From: Sipunculus nudus
Lineage: Eukaryota; Annelida; Sipuncula; Golfingiida; Sipunculidae
DNA length: 64,000 nt
Assembly (NCBI GenBank): GCA_026874595.1
Contig: CM049322.1
Coordinates: forward strand, 21,611,400-21,675,399
Direction of reading: 5' to 3'
Shown here: one piece after another, positions 36,296 through 49,100 of the stretch
How positions within the stretch are numbered: position 1 is the first letter of the stretch
How the letters are laid out: each line of letters starts with the position of its first letter
Position numbers and translations under genes: made by a program
Notes under the pieces: model-generated
The model's database searches: none
What the model saw: only the letters and a program-made list of their open reading frames with translations
What the model was told of the DNA's origin: nothing

Positions 36296-39200
36296 CCGTG
36301 ATGTGACTTGGTGGCCGATTTGTTTATTTCGGTTTTAAACTCAGATTTTAGGCATGCATTCGCGAGATAACAACAGGAAGTCGCAGTTTACCGGTGTCCG
36401 GAGGAATAACTGTGGTAAAGCTATAACACTGCGGCGTTCCATCGGGATTCCAGCAACAGCCTTTCTCCTCACATTCCTTTTGGTTTGTTAATCCACAATC
36501 GATCTTGTCTTTTGCGGTCTCATCACATCGTTCAACAACAGCTGAAATATTGGCAATACGTCAGAAACCAGGAATATGTATATTATATAACATATATCTC
36601 ACTATATCTAACCAGTCTCAAAAGGAATGCAAGCCGTCCCATGTTGGCCATTACCTACTCGGCCCATATTTACAGATTCTTTCGTGCATAAGTGACTCTA
36701 CATTTGTGAATATGCCGTGATGAGGTTTCTGAATCCGGGTCACTTGTTGGGACCACCCCTAAATGGAAACGATGTTTCCTTTGCCAATGCCCAAAAATCC
36801 TGAAAATGTTATGAGAATCCTTTCAAGATAAAAGAAAGAATCCATACCCTTTTGGCGATGTTAGTCAAACTACTCTGTTGATACATGTGTTGTCTCGCAA
36901 TAAAACCAACATATCTATTGCAGGTTTGCTTCATTCTAACTTTTGTGGATTATGAGTGATTAATTGACAATGTTAATTAGTGTTTTGTCTTACAATAAAG
37001 CAAAACGAGCTATCTATTACAGGTATTTTCAATACTTACATTTGTGATGAATGAACCAGGAATAGAGTATAACTTGATTATTTGTGATTAGTTTACCATG
37101 TTAAGTAGTGTATTATCTTGCAATATAGCAACAAGAGACATCTATTACAGGAATATGTTTTTTTCTTACATTTGTGATGAGTGAACCAAGGATATTTTAT
37201 GACATGATTATAAGTGATTAATGTAATGTATGGATAATAAAATTTATATGTCTGTTCTTCATTTGTACGATCTTCCTACAATCTTCTTATTCTTGCTTAC
37301 AATGCTTGAATTTTTTATTAGAACTATAGAAGCCGACAGTCAGGCTCTTTCTTTTCCGTGCATAATAAGATACATGAAAATTCCTTTAATAGTTTCTATT
37401 TTTTGTTCCCATCTCCTTTTTCAATATTTGTGATGCACAATCTACACATGATAAAACAGTAACACCCTTCATATTTTATATGTGATCGGCATTTGAAGAC
37501 ATCATAGTGATGTAAGCATGATATTACCAAAAGACAGGATAAATTGCCGTTTGTACAGTGGAAACTGCGTAATAACTGTTTAGTATCAACTAACGCCTGT
37601 AGTATGTATAATACCAGTCACAGTAGTGACGTCACTTCGCTGGTTCCAATGAAAGTGTGCTGATACACAGAGGAAGTTGGGGATCCCTGTTAGCTCAGTG
37701 GTAGAGCAGACGACCGGCAATCGGAGGGTCATGGGTTCGATTCCCATACGGGGTGATCCGACTTTTTCTGTGTATTCTTGTTCTATATCTCCATGAGATG
37801 GACCAGCATGGCCATTCAACATCTTTCCATATAATATTTGATGCACACCATAAAAAGGCCATCAGTTTATCACTGCTACATGCAAAGTCGCCGTGTCGAC
37901 ACATGTAGTATGTATAATACCAGTCACAGTAGTGACGTCACTTCGCTGGTTCCAATGAAAGTGTGCTGATACACAGAGGAAGTTGGGGATCCCTGTTAGC
38001 TCAGTGGTAGAGCAGACGACCGGCAATCGGAGGGTCATGGGTTCGATTCCCATACGGGGTGATCCGACTTTTTCTGTGTATTCTTGTTCTATATCTCCAT
38101 GAGATGGACCAGCATGGCCATTCAACATCTTTCCATATAATATTTGATGCACACCATAAAAAGGCCATCAGTTTATCACTGCTACATGCAAAGTCGCCGT
38201 GTCGACACATGTAGTATGTATAATACCAGTCACAGTAGTGACGTCACTTCGCTGGTTCCAATGAAAGTGTGCTGATACACAGAGGAAGTTTGGGATCCCT
38301 GTTAGCTCAGTGGTAGAGCAGACGACCGGTAATCGGAGGGTCATGGGTTCGATTCCCATACGGGGTGATCCGACTTTTTCTGTGTATTCTTGTTCTATAT
38401 CTCCATGAGATGGACCAGCATGGCCATTCAACATCTTTCCATAACGCCTTAAGAGTTAGTTTGCTTGAATGCCTATTTGGTTATTCATTTAAACAAAATC
38501 ATTTAATTGATATGATCACTCAAGATTGGTAGGTATATAACACAATCATTGATGGGCACTAAGAAGGAAAATGGCGCTCAGCAGGTATTTCTTACCGTAG
38601 GGTTAACCAATTAATTTCCCCTACCTGGTAAGGCCCAGACTTCCACTTCACATAAAGTCAATATTCCGTAGCCTCGCTTCTTAATTTGAAGGAATCGTCC
38701 TTTTGGAGTTCCTTCACATTTCATAAGTTTGGTTGCACCGTCGGGTATAGCATTCGGGTGCACAATGCAAACGTCTCCTTCTGCGCCTTGCTCCAAAGAA
38801 ATTCTCTTACCAACTTGAACAATAAAATCAGCCAATCGATTGCCTACAAACAATTCAAAAATAGCATGAAGAAGGAAGAAAATACTACCTGAGGTTTTCT
38901 CAGCAACTAACAAAATCAAATATGGATGCACAATTTTGCGATTGCTAATAACACAGTGTCCTATCTTTGACTTCAACAGCCCAGGGGATATTCGAGTTTA
39001 AAGTGACTGATGGGTTCAAACTTTGGAAAAGATTCATACCATGCAAGACATTACTGGTACCGATTCTTACCACAACAATCTCCTCTGTTCGTTATTCCGA
39101 GTCCTTCCACGGTCATCTGTTGTCCCATGTCAAGGGCCCACCAAGGATTTCGCTCCTCTTTCGTATGCGTGCATGAGCCGTGCCGGAAGTCGGACTTTTT

Positions 39201-40658
39201 GTTACCATCGGTGGCTAGTTTAGAAAATCCGCCCGCCAGGACTGAACTTTGGTAAGTGACTGCGTTTTCCATAAGCATCGAATCCACTGTAAAACATAGC
39301 ATTGCTTTTATATCTCTATTGAGTCACCTTCTTTAGTGAATAAAAGTATCTTTTTTCCGAGGTAAATGTACATAACATAGTTCCACATGTAGAAATACCG
39401 GACATTTACATTTAATTTCAAATAAGCTTTACAAATACATCGATATCTCACTAGAATAATTATAATCTTTTAGCCCTTTCATTTCAATAAGATTATTCAT
39501 GTTATCGTCGTTAGGCAGTGGCCAGGGAATGTGTTGCTCTTGCAATGAAAATATCTTTTTCTTGCAAACAAGAATTCGGTTGTATCAATTAGAGTAGTTA
39601 TACTGTTAAAAACAATAAAGGTGATTGATCTATTTATTACGGTGGTTCGTATAGGACATGCACACAATTATTTTTTATCTCGTTCCCACGCGATAGTATC
39701 TCGTGGCCACGCGATAATTATCTCGTTCCCACGAGATAGTATCTCGTTCCCACGCGATAATTATCTCGTTCCCGCGCGATAGTATCTCGTGGCCACGCGA
39801 TAATTATCTCGTTCCCACGAGATAGTATCTCGTGGCCACGCGATAATTATCTCGTTCCCACGAGATAGTATCTAGTTCCCACGCGATAATTATCTCGTTC
39901 CCACACGATAGTATCTCGTTCCCACGCGATAATTATCTCGTTCCCACGCGTTAGTATCGCGTGGCCACGCGTTAGTATGCCATGCTATAGCTTAAGCCCT
40001 CATTTGGACAAGAATGTATTTGGTCTGTTTTATATCGAGCGTCGATGCAGCTTAAATTGTTTGTATGTATTTCGTTGTATGTGTGTTTGCGCCGAATGCT
40101 TTGAGGTAAATTTCAGCAGTTTTCATTGCGTTGGTTCACCATTTTATTGCGTTGGTTCAACTAGCCCATTTTTATTTGTTCATGGAAAACTGTATTGAGT
40201 TTGTTTTAGGGTAAGGGTGATATAAACCCTTATGTACCAAACATGAATTAAACTGAAACACTTGTTTGTATTTTACCTTCCCAGAAAATCTTATTTTTAG
40301 GACTAGGGTTGGGATTATTTAATTTCGGGTATACCGAACAGGGTAAACAACATGTCGGTTTGTGTTATGTCTCAAGGGAGAAGCTAACAGCAAAAGGTCT
40401 CAGCCATGCCACGTCATTATGATTGGGGGAGGGGTTAAGGAGACCTTTTTACGAGAAATTTGCTCATTCTTCCCCTTCACATTTTTCTTTCTACAATAAA
40501 TCTTCAGTTATGTATTCATAGGCGGCGAAACCGTTGGGGGGGGGGGGGGGGAACCCCCCCCCCCACCCCATAATTTTTTTTTACCCAACATAATGATGGG
40601 TATAAAAACACCCACCCTATTATTATTGGGTATTTGCACCCTCACATATATATGTATA

Positions 40659-40713
<55 letters not shown>

Positions 40714-41027
40714 TCTTCTGCTTAGTACTTGGAGTCCCATATATACAGGGCCGCAGACTCCGGGATTGTTGATATTCTGTGAGAAAATGAATCCATTGCC
40801 AGACAAATAACAAATAATCTCCCTACAAGGAGGTACTGTTTTACTTAATAAGCATTGACCAACAAAATGCACCAGAATGCAGTAGTACCCATACAGTTTT
40901 TCAAAATTTCCAAAACCTTGGAAGGGTGAGACCCCTTCAAAACCACCCCCCCCCCCGTTGGGGATTACCCCATCAAATCCCCCCCTGCCATTTGTGTCAG
41001 GCTACGGCCCTAATTTATAAATATATA

Positions 41028-41077
<50 letters not shown>

Positions 41078-41195
41078 AATAATAATAATATATATATAAT
41101 ATATATGTATATATAATATATACATATAATATATATACTAGTATATATATATAATATATATATATATCATATATACACACACACACACACACCAT

Positions 41196-41286
<91 letters not shown>

Positions 41287-41609
41287 TATTTGGTTATACT
41301 ATTGGGCCCCCAATGAAAATTTGGTTTCGCCGCCAATGGTAATTTATATTCTGAACATTTATTATGAAAAATATTTTACCCGAACTAGCCCCCCCCCCCT
41401 TTCCCCGCTCACACATTCTCACATAATTATCGCGTGACCATGAGATACTAACGCGTGGCCACGAGATACTAACGCGTGGGAACGAGATAATTATCGCGTG
41501 GCCACGAGATACTAACGCGTGGGAACGAGATACTATCTCGTGGGAATGAGATAAAAATAATTTTGTGCATGTCCTATACGAGCCACCGTAATTTATAGAC
41601 TGATATTAG

Positions 41610-41658
<49 letters not shown>

Positions 41659-43077
41659 AAGTATATACAAAACATTGCAATATTGAATATTTTAACAGAA
41701 CTTTAATAGATTTGCCCCGATTCTCACCACGAAACGCGTTTGTGAAAGGATTCATAGTAACATATTTCCCCTGATTTATATGATCTCTTGTATATTTTAT
41801 CCCTTCACTCCAGTCGTTTTGATCGGGTACAATCATATACATGTTTAACTGCAGTGTTTAACAGTCTTGATTATGGTCAGGGGTCTTCTACTGTAATTTT
41901 TCCGTGGCACATTGCCAATTTTTATTGCCCGCATGAATAGATTTATGAGAAGTGTATAAAAAATCGGCCCGTGGAGTTTTAAATTCGGTCGATCCTACTC
42001 ATTTACAAGGATAGACCGCATGCAATATCTGTATGAATAGTCCTCAAAGGTCACTCTTTGGAAATTCTGTGCGTAACCTTGCGTCTAGTCCGTACCCGTA
42101 TGACGCCCGATGTGGTATTTTATACGTTGCACGCTAGTTTCCGGCTTAAGTATGACTTGTTAAAAAAACTTTATTTTTTATCGGCATTAATTCTATTTCT
42201 TGAATCAATCTTTCCGAAATTAAATAAGTTGGCGTCTGATGTTATTCTTACAATTACAGGGAATATCTCCCAGGTGAATGAAAAGTAAACTTAGAGAAAC
42301 AGAGAAAATAATCATAAATTATATATCATATACCTTATTATTAATTAACCACAAAACTACATGTTATCTTACCTTTACAGCCGTGTATTTCTAACCTCGT
42401 CGCGGGCTTGTTGTTGTACTTGCTGATGAGGATTTTGATTTGTTTTCCAACCAAAGGAGGTGACCAGAAATTGCTCTTGATGTTTGTACCATCAAAATTA
42501 CCTTTGTACACCTGATATGAAAGATATGATGTTTACATAATAATTAGTCTCCCTTGAACTGTGGGCTGATAAGAACACATCAATCAGTAACGAATGTCCG
42601 TGACCGTTTTTCCGACTTTCACAAAATAATTTTTTTGGACAGTTGAACGCAAGATTAAAATGTTGCGAGAAGGATGGGAGCTAAATGTGAGCCTTAGCTA
42701 TATATCATTTTAGATAACATGACAATGAGAACATGTATAAGGCGTAATGAAAGCAAACATATGTTGGTGGAAGAAGGGTCCTCTTTTATGGGCCCAACTT
42801 TAACTGCATTTTGTGGGCTTCCTTTCGCAGTGATCGAGTTTGGTCCATTCCTTCAAAGTATGTAGCATGTGCTTATCTTGGACCAACCAACCCAGGTTTG
42901 AACCGGTGCGAAATTTTTCCTCCCAAAGAGACTTGCTGTGCTTATCACAAATCTCCAGTCTTGCTGTGACATAAACACCTATATGAAGCTATGATAGGGT
43001 CGCCTTGTGCTCTCGGCTTTTCATAAACCAGAATTTGCAACAACTTGCTCACAACTCGTGTTCTAGGGTAGAGCGAG

Positions 43078-43147
<70 letters not shown>

Positions 43148-46100
43148 TCCATCTCAGATTTATCGACATTTTAAAAGGTGTGAAAATGTTTAAATATTTT
43201 AAATACTCTTAGAGGAACGCTGATCATGAAAGGATGTAATTTTAACATAATAGTAATATATCAGTATAAGTCGACAGTTTCATTGTTGTTGGTTGTTTCA
43301 TCTTATTCATCATGTTGAATAGTATGATCTTACAACTGCTAGCAATGTATTATGAGAGACGATTAAGTAAATACCTGACTGGTCAGCAAACTGACAAATG
43401 TCAGATAAATATATTTTTGACCGTCTTGGAAGTTATGATTCTTTGGGTATGTTGTGAAGATCAGAAGTACAGTACCTTTTCATTTCCGTTTGCATCTTTA
43501 TTGAAAATCCATTTTCCGTCGTACACGTGGAAGCGATATTCCGTCACCCAGTTAGAGTCAGTCTTGTGGGCTATTGTTCGTATGCCGGAGATTTTATGAT
43601 TGAAATAGAGATCAATCTGGAACAGACATAGAAAATTTATATTTTCCTTATCAAAATTTCATCACAGAAATTATAAGGCCAGTTCTTTGGAACAAAAAGG
43701 CCATGAACATATGCAAATAATAAGCCGGCCGGCTTATCATTCGCATATATTCCATGTTTTTTTTTTTATTTTTACTTACGGCATTTAACAGACAATGCGC
43801 CCCTAGTGATCTCTAGTGAGATCTACCTTTAACGTCCAAGTTAACCTGACTTAAAACTGAGAGAAATGGTGCCCCAAGCTTGCTACCAATGATCGTTTGT
43901 CAGGAACGTCATGGAATAACGTTTGTATATTATGACGTCACCTGTGGTACTCACAGTGGTGTTTTTCACAATTTTCTCTTCGATTCTCAAATGTTGGTTT
44001 GGTACCTACTATTTCCATCATTTAGAATCTTTATGGTAGAAATATCAATTTGTGGTGTGTGCATTGATGGATGTGTGTGTGACGATTATAATAAAAAAAT
44101 AATAATAATAACAGAAAACACAGTGCGATTTGTGTAAAATGACACCTGAACCAAATAACACGAAGGATAAGCGTTTGTTTGGTAGACATTTTCGGGCATT
44201 ATTCCGAGCTACAGGCATCAATCCCGAGTACATTAGTAGCAAATGAACTTTTCTACATATTTTCCTTTTAAACTTGTACACGCTGTGGTAGTCTGGACCA
44301 TTTATCGAACAATGGGCCATTTGCAAATCTTCATCTTTTTAACTACAGATACTTACGATACGCGTTATGTCAACCTTTAAATGCTGATATAAATGTTAAG
44401 TGAACCTGTACGGGTCCTGTTTTACTTGTTTGGGTTTTTATCATTTAACTTGAGAAATAATATAATTAACCTCAGAATATCCCTGGCTTCGATCAAAGAA
44501 TGGAAGTAATTATAGGAATGCGTAAACATGATATACTATATGTATTAAATATATGCAATTCAAGTTAAGAAACCTTGGTGTAAGTGCATTTCCTGATATA
44601 TCTAATCAAGCTTGTTTTCAATTTTACCTTGTGTCAATGCTGTGCATTTATGTATACCCGGTAAGCAAATGTACAATCAAATATTCGTATATGCTGTAAT
44701 TCCTCCATAAGCCTTGCTTTGGAAACAGATCATGCATAGTTTTTTACCTGTGTATGTGATGTTTTATGTTTATAAGAGTGTCCATGGATTAAAGTGTGTA
44801 TATTTAATCATACCATAACCCATGCTTCTGCCGCAGAATCGGCCGACCACCCAGCTGGCGAATCTAAATATATTTGGCTTGGGTCTCCAGAGCTCGCGGT
44901 TATTACACCATGACGGATCATCTCGTGACAAGCTGTATAGAAACCACACAGGGGAGAAAAATAACTTATTTTCTTTTGCATTATGAAAAATATTACCTTA
45001 AGGATGAGAATTTCAACAGAATACGCTAGCTGCAAGTGAACTCAACAGAATAGTTCTGTATCCACCCGTTTTTATAAATATGTCTGAATTTGGATTACGG
45101 GCCTTATAGCAAAAAGCTGAACTGAACAATAGATTGGAGAATCATATATGCAGTATTAAATATATCAGGATATTAATTAATATCGATTACCGGTGTCTTC
45201 TGTGAGACATTGGATGCCGACATCCTCCGAATGGTCACATCCAGTCTCTCCTATATCCTTCCCTCGTGGACATTCGTAAAGAGTTTTCTCTGTGCCGGTG
45301 CACTCAACTTGGCTGAAGTGTATTTCTCCTTTTCCAGGTTGTACTTTTTTCAGCAAACCTACATATCCTTTGAAACCTTAAAATAGAATACAAAAGCGAT
45401 TATAAGCACTTCTCCTATCAATAATACCAACATTTTTGTATTTGTGTTCATATAATTGAAATAAGGATTTGCTGCCCGCAGATCAAATAAAATGTCATTT
45501 ATTGGAATTGAGTTTGGAGAGGTTAAGGGTTGATGCAGGCGTATGGACTACTGGCTTTCAACAGCATATAACTACTAGAACAGTTTTAATCATGTATCCC
45601 AGAGCACGGGTTTGACGTTTTATTCTGTGATGGATAAAATGACGAAATTTGACCAAGTCTGGTTATTATGAAAGTTGGCGAAAGTTACTTCCGTTGAAAA
45701 GCCCCGAAAGTCTAAATTCACTTCTCACTACACTTAGAATATCTAGCTCTTACAAAACTTAAAACCAATGTACAGACACGTCTTTCGGCAGACATTTGGC
45801 CATTAACATTTATGTTTTTAAATTAATAACATTGGATATATGCACCGGAGAAAATAGAAAAAGAAATTGGGCTTAGGAGTAGGGAGTAGGAATTTTGTAC
45901 TGTAGGTGGATATGAGTACATATGTGTCTTAGTACCGTGAATTTTTTTGAGCTCTATGAATACTCTTTATCATCAACGTGTTATTAATCAATGACGCCTC
46001 CTATGCTTATTTTTTCTTGGTAAGTTTTACCAGAGTAATACATACTCCACACATGTTTAAAAGAACAATAAGAACATCGATTGCTGAAAAAAAATAAATT

Positions 46101-49100
46101 TTTTTATTTCTGTCCAATAATGAACAATTTTATATCTTCGGTCCCTGACTGCTCATAAAGTCTTCATCCTTAACTGCCTTTTTTAGCACATATACATTGT
46201 ATAAATATAAATCATACAACTGTATGCCGTAATTGAGATACATGACACCTTATGCTTATAACTTTCAACAGTTAGTTATCTATATATGAGTCAAGTGCAG
46301 CTAATAGTTATTGAAAACTTACCCATTTGTCGGCAAAATACTTCTCCGGTATATTCGTTAAATTTATCATTGCAGACTGTCCCGTATACACCTGAAATGA
46401 AACACTCTTTTCAGAGGATTTTCTTGCATATTCGATATGGATTTCACAATGCATACTCGCATTGGGATCCTGACGTTGAAAGATGAAGGGGACACTTATA
46501 CGGAAACCAGTTTTGTACTAAACTGGTTTTACTTTGTGTATGCATATACTACCTGAAAATCATTTTATCAAATTATGCAGGAATTTTAGGTTATGATTGT
46601 GACATGAGGAAAACAGGAAATAACATTATTCTACAAATACCGGTCTTCGGTATTCCTAAACCTGCTGATTTAGATACATTGATCATGTTAACGAAGAGTC
46701 CCTTGTAAGAAATTGTTTAGGTTTTCCTAGCCTGTATACCCTATTGATAGTGTCTATTTATATATAAAAGTATTTCTTTATATCAGTTCTGTCTTAAATT
46801 TCATCTATATCAAGAAGGGCATATTGCAAGTATGGGTGAGGCACAGGTATTCGTAACACTACAAGTAAATATATTAAAAGCAACCAAATATGACTTAAAA
46901 GCAATCGCAAAAGCGTTGTTTTCTATGCCAACTAACAGGTTTTTCATAATTAATGATTTCTTTTACAACAAATATCACACCTCGTGAAGGAAATTGCTGA
47001 AGCAGGAATTGTGACCAATGCCATTCAACCCATAATAACTTGCTAAAATATTGGGATTAATACGTATTGTGTGTACTGACCAGAGAGTTCCACTTCAATT
47101 CTGCCTGTGCCCTTAACATTCTCTTCGGCCAGTCTATAACCTTAAAATATATAACATACATTGCGGACTTCAATTTCAACTTCCAAATATTGAAAACAAC
47201 GCGACCTGAGGTGGAGCGCTTGCCGGAAATGACGTAGATTAGTCAAATGGATGAGCAACGTCGAAGGGGAAGAAAATAAGCCAAAGGTTGTGTAGACAGG
47301 ATCGGTATTAACAAAGTTATGAAAAAAATAAACTATTGAACAATTTTGATGGCCTTGACCTTTGACCTATTAAAGCAATACACAAAGGGCTTCCAGACAT
47401 CTATAAGAAGTAGATTTCATCAAAAGTGAGGACTGAAGAATGTTATTTGTAAGGCACATGAACCAGCAAGCAGGAGAAATTGAGACAGCTGAAAAAAAGA
47501 CAAACATACTGACTAAGTGACACAACATTGAGACCAGATTACTTAATCAGGTTATGGAAACGATTCATAGGAAGAAAATAAGCTATAGTTTATGTAAGTA
47601 AAGTTTTTAGCTTCGGAGATATGGCCAAAAAAGAATGTACATCTACCATATGGTTTTCCTCCTTTATTATCATGATCTTTATATTCTTATAAGCAAATTC
47701 AAACATATAAATAAGATCTTATATTATTCTAAAGCTGCTTTGTAAAAAAATACCAAGTTATAATACATTTAGGCTCGATATAAATAATTTCATCTGATGT
47801 AGACACGGAAACAGAAAGACAGAGCATATACATATATTATTTTTTAATTTCATAAGTACATCTTTTTCTGTATTTTAATAATTGCGGTCAATATATCATT
47901 CATTAAACACCAATTGCAATTAGATTTTTAAGTAGAACAACATTGCTATAAATCAAACAGTAAAAGAGGACTTGCCCACTGCTGAAGACAGAGATCCTGG
48001 AAGAGAAAGAAGACAAAATGCGTATTTAAAAATCCCTATAACGACACTAAGACACTTACCGGTAATAAAGAGAGAGATCATGTTGACAAAAGGAAAGTCT
48101 TATACAGCATATAGATAATTACAAACAAAAATGGCTTGACCTTCCTACTCCCTACATTAAGGCCGAACATTAAGTGTTAGTTGTCAAAGACAGATGTCGT
48201 TAACGTCGTACAAAAGGTCAATTTACTTTCATTTTGTGAAATCATTGTGTAGTAATCTTACAAAATGTAAAATAAAAAAATCCATATAAAAGTCTGAGGT
48301 AATACATAAACAATTATTAATTTTTCATGGAGACTCGTTTTGAACTCTTTTTGGAAATTCATCTTAAAGTCTTTCTAGATTGCATTAAAATATTGTCTAC
48401 TATGCTTTTCAACTTCGTTATTGCCATCTACGTCGATTTTATACATACGTCGAGCTATTAAAGTCTTGTATCAAATCTCAGATACCCACCAGATTCAGTA
48501 AGCGGTCTTTTGTCTTTCCCGAGAGGTAATGCCAGGTCAAGAACCGTACGACAAAACATGCATATCCATTTCCCCCAAAAGAGCTTCCAAAACTCAAATG
48601 CCTGGAGAGTGAATGTAATCTGTAATCTTATGTACGTACGCGATCCATAAATGTTAAGGCGATCGCGTTCTGCCGAATTGTCTGACGGTCGGAACACATC
48701 GAAGCGTATCAAGATACTTCTCCGCAGTTTTGCACGAAACATAACCAAATACTTCTGGGGAAAATTTGAAAAGATCTCAAATATGCCTTTGTAAAAGTCG
48801 ACATAAGCTCTTCCGATTAACAGACATCCGTTCTCAATGTCAAATTGTTTTAAAAATGTATTCAGTGGTTTCACATATTTTGTGATGAAATCTATTATAT
48901 CACTTACGACTGGAATGCAAGCTTTAATATTGATTTCGATGCGGGGCCAAAGATTCGTCCAGATTAGTTTTAATTCAATTTTAAGGATCTTATAAACTGT
49001 GCAAGCGAATACTTGGATAGGTCTGTCTTTGTGGATGGCAATTCCACACCCAACTCCGTCTGAAAATTGCCCAAGAGGAACCTTGACAAGGTCAATCCGC

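Larger units (their letters stand above)
39638..41590. mobile_element. 1.95 kb TIR element with subterminal satellite-like repeats
   Basis: The ends are inverted over about 50 bases: TACGGTGGTTCGTATAGGAC at the left, and at the right the complement of TACGGTGGCTCGTATAGGAC. Flanks are ATTTAT on both sides (39632-39637, 41591-41596). Inside each end are many alternating units such as ATCTCGTTCCCACGCGATA and ATCTCGTGGCCACGCGATA, mutually palindromic. The centre has been filled by a second element (40517-41338) and AT tracts. It has no transposase. A six-base target duplication does not identify a superfamily for me. Confidence 0.7.

Noticed and set aside
37683-37760. A functional tRNA gene
   Set aside because: D and T arms are good, but the anticodon arm does not pair properly and the acceptor is imperfect; it is a tRNA-derived repeat.
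37586-38434. Three long minus-strand frames of 86-96 codons with the same protein text
   Set aside because: They are the antisense of the 306 bp tandem unit and run through its tRNA-like boxes; the repetition comes from the DNA repeat, not from a gene family.
39700-39970. CRISPR-like array of regular repeats
   Set aside because: The units are palindromic subterminal repeats of a DNA transposon in an animal genome, with no unique spacers.
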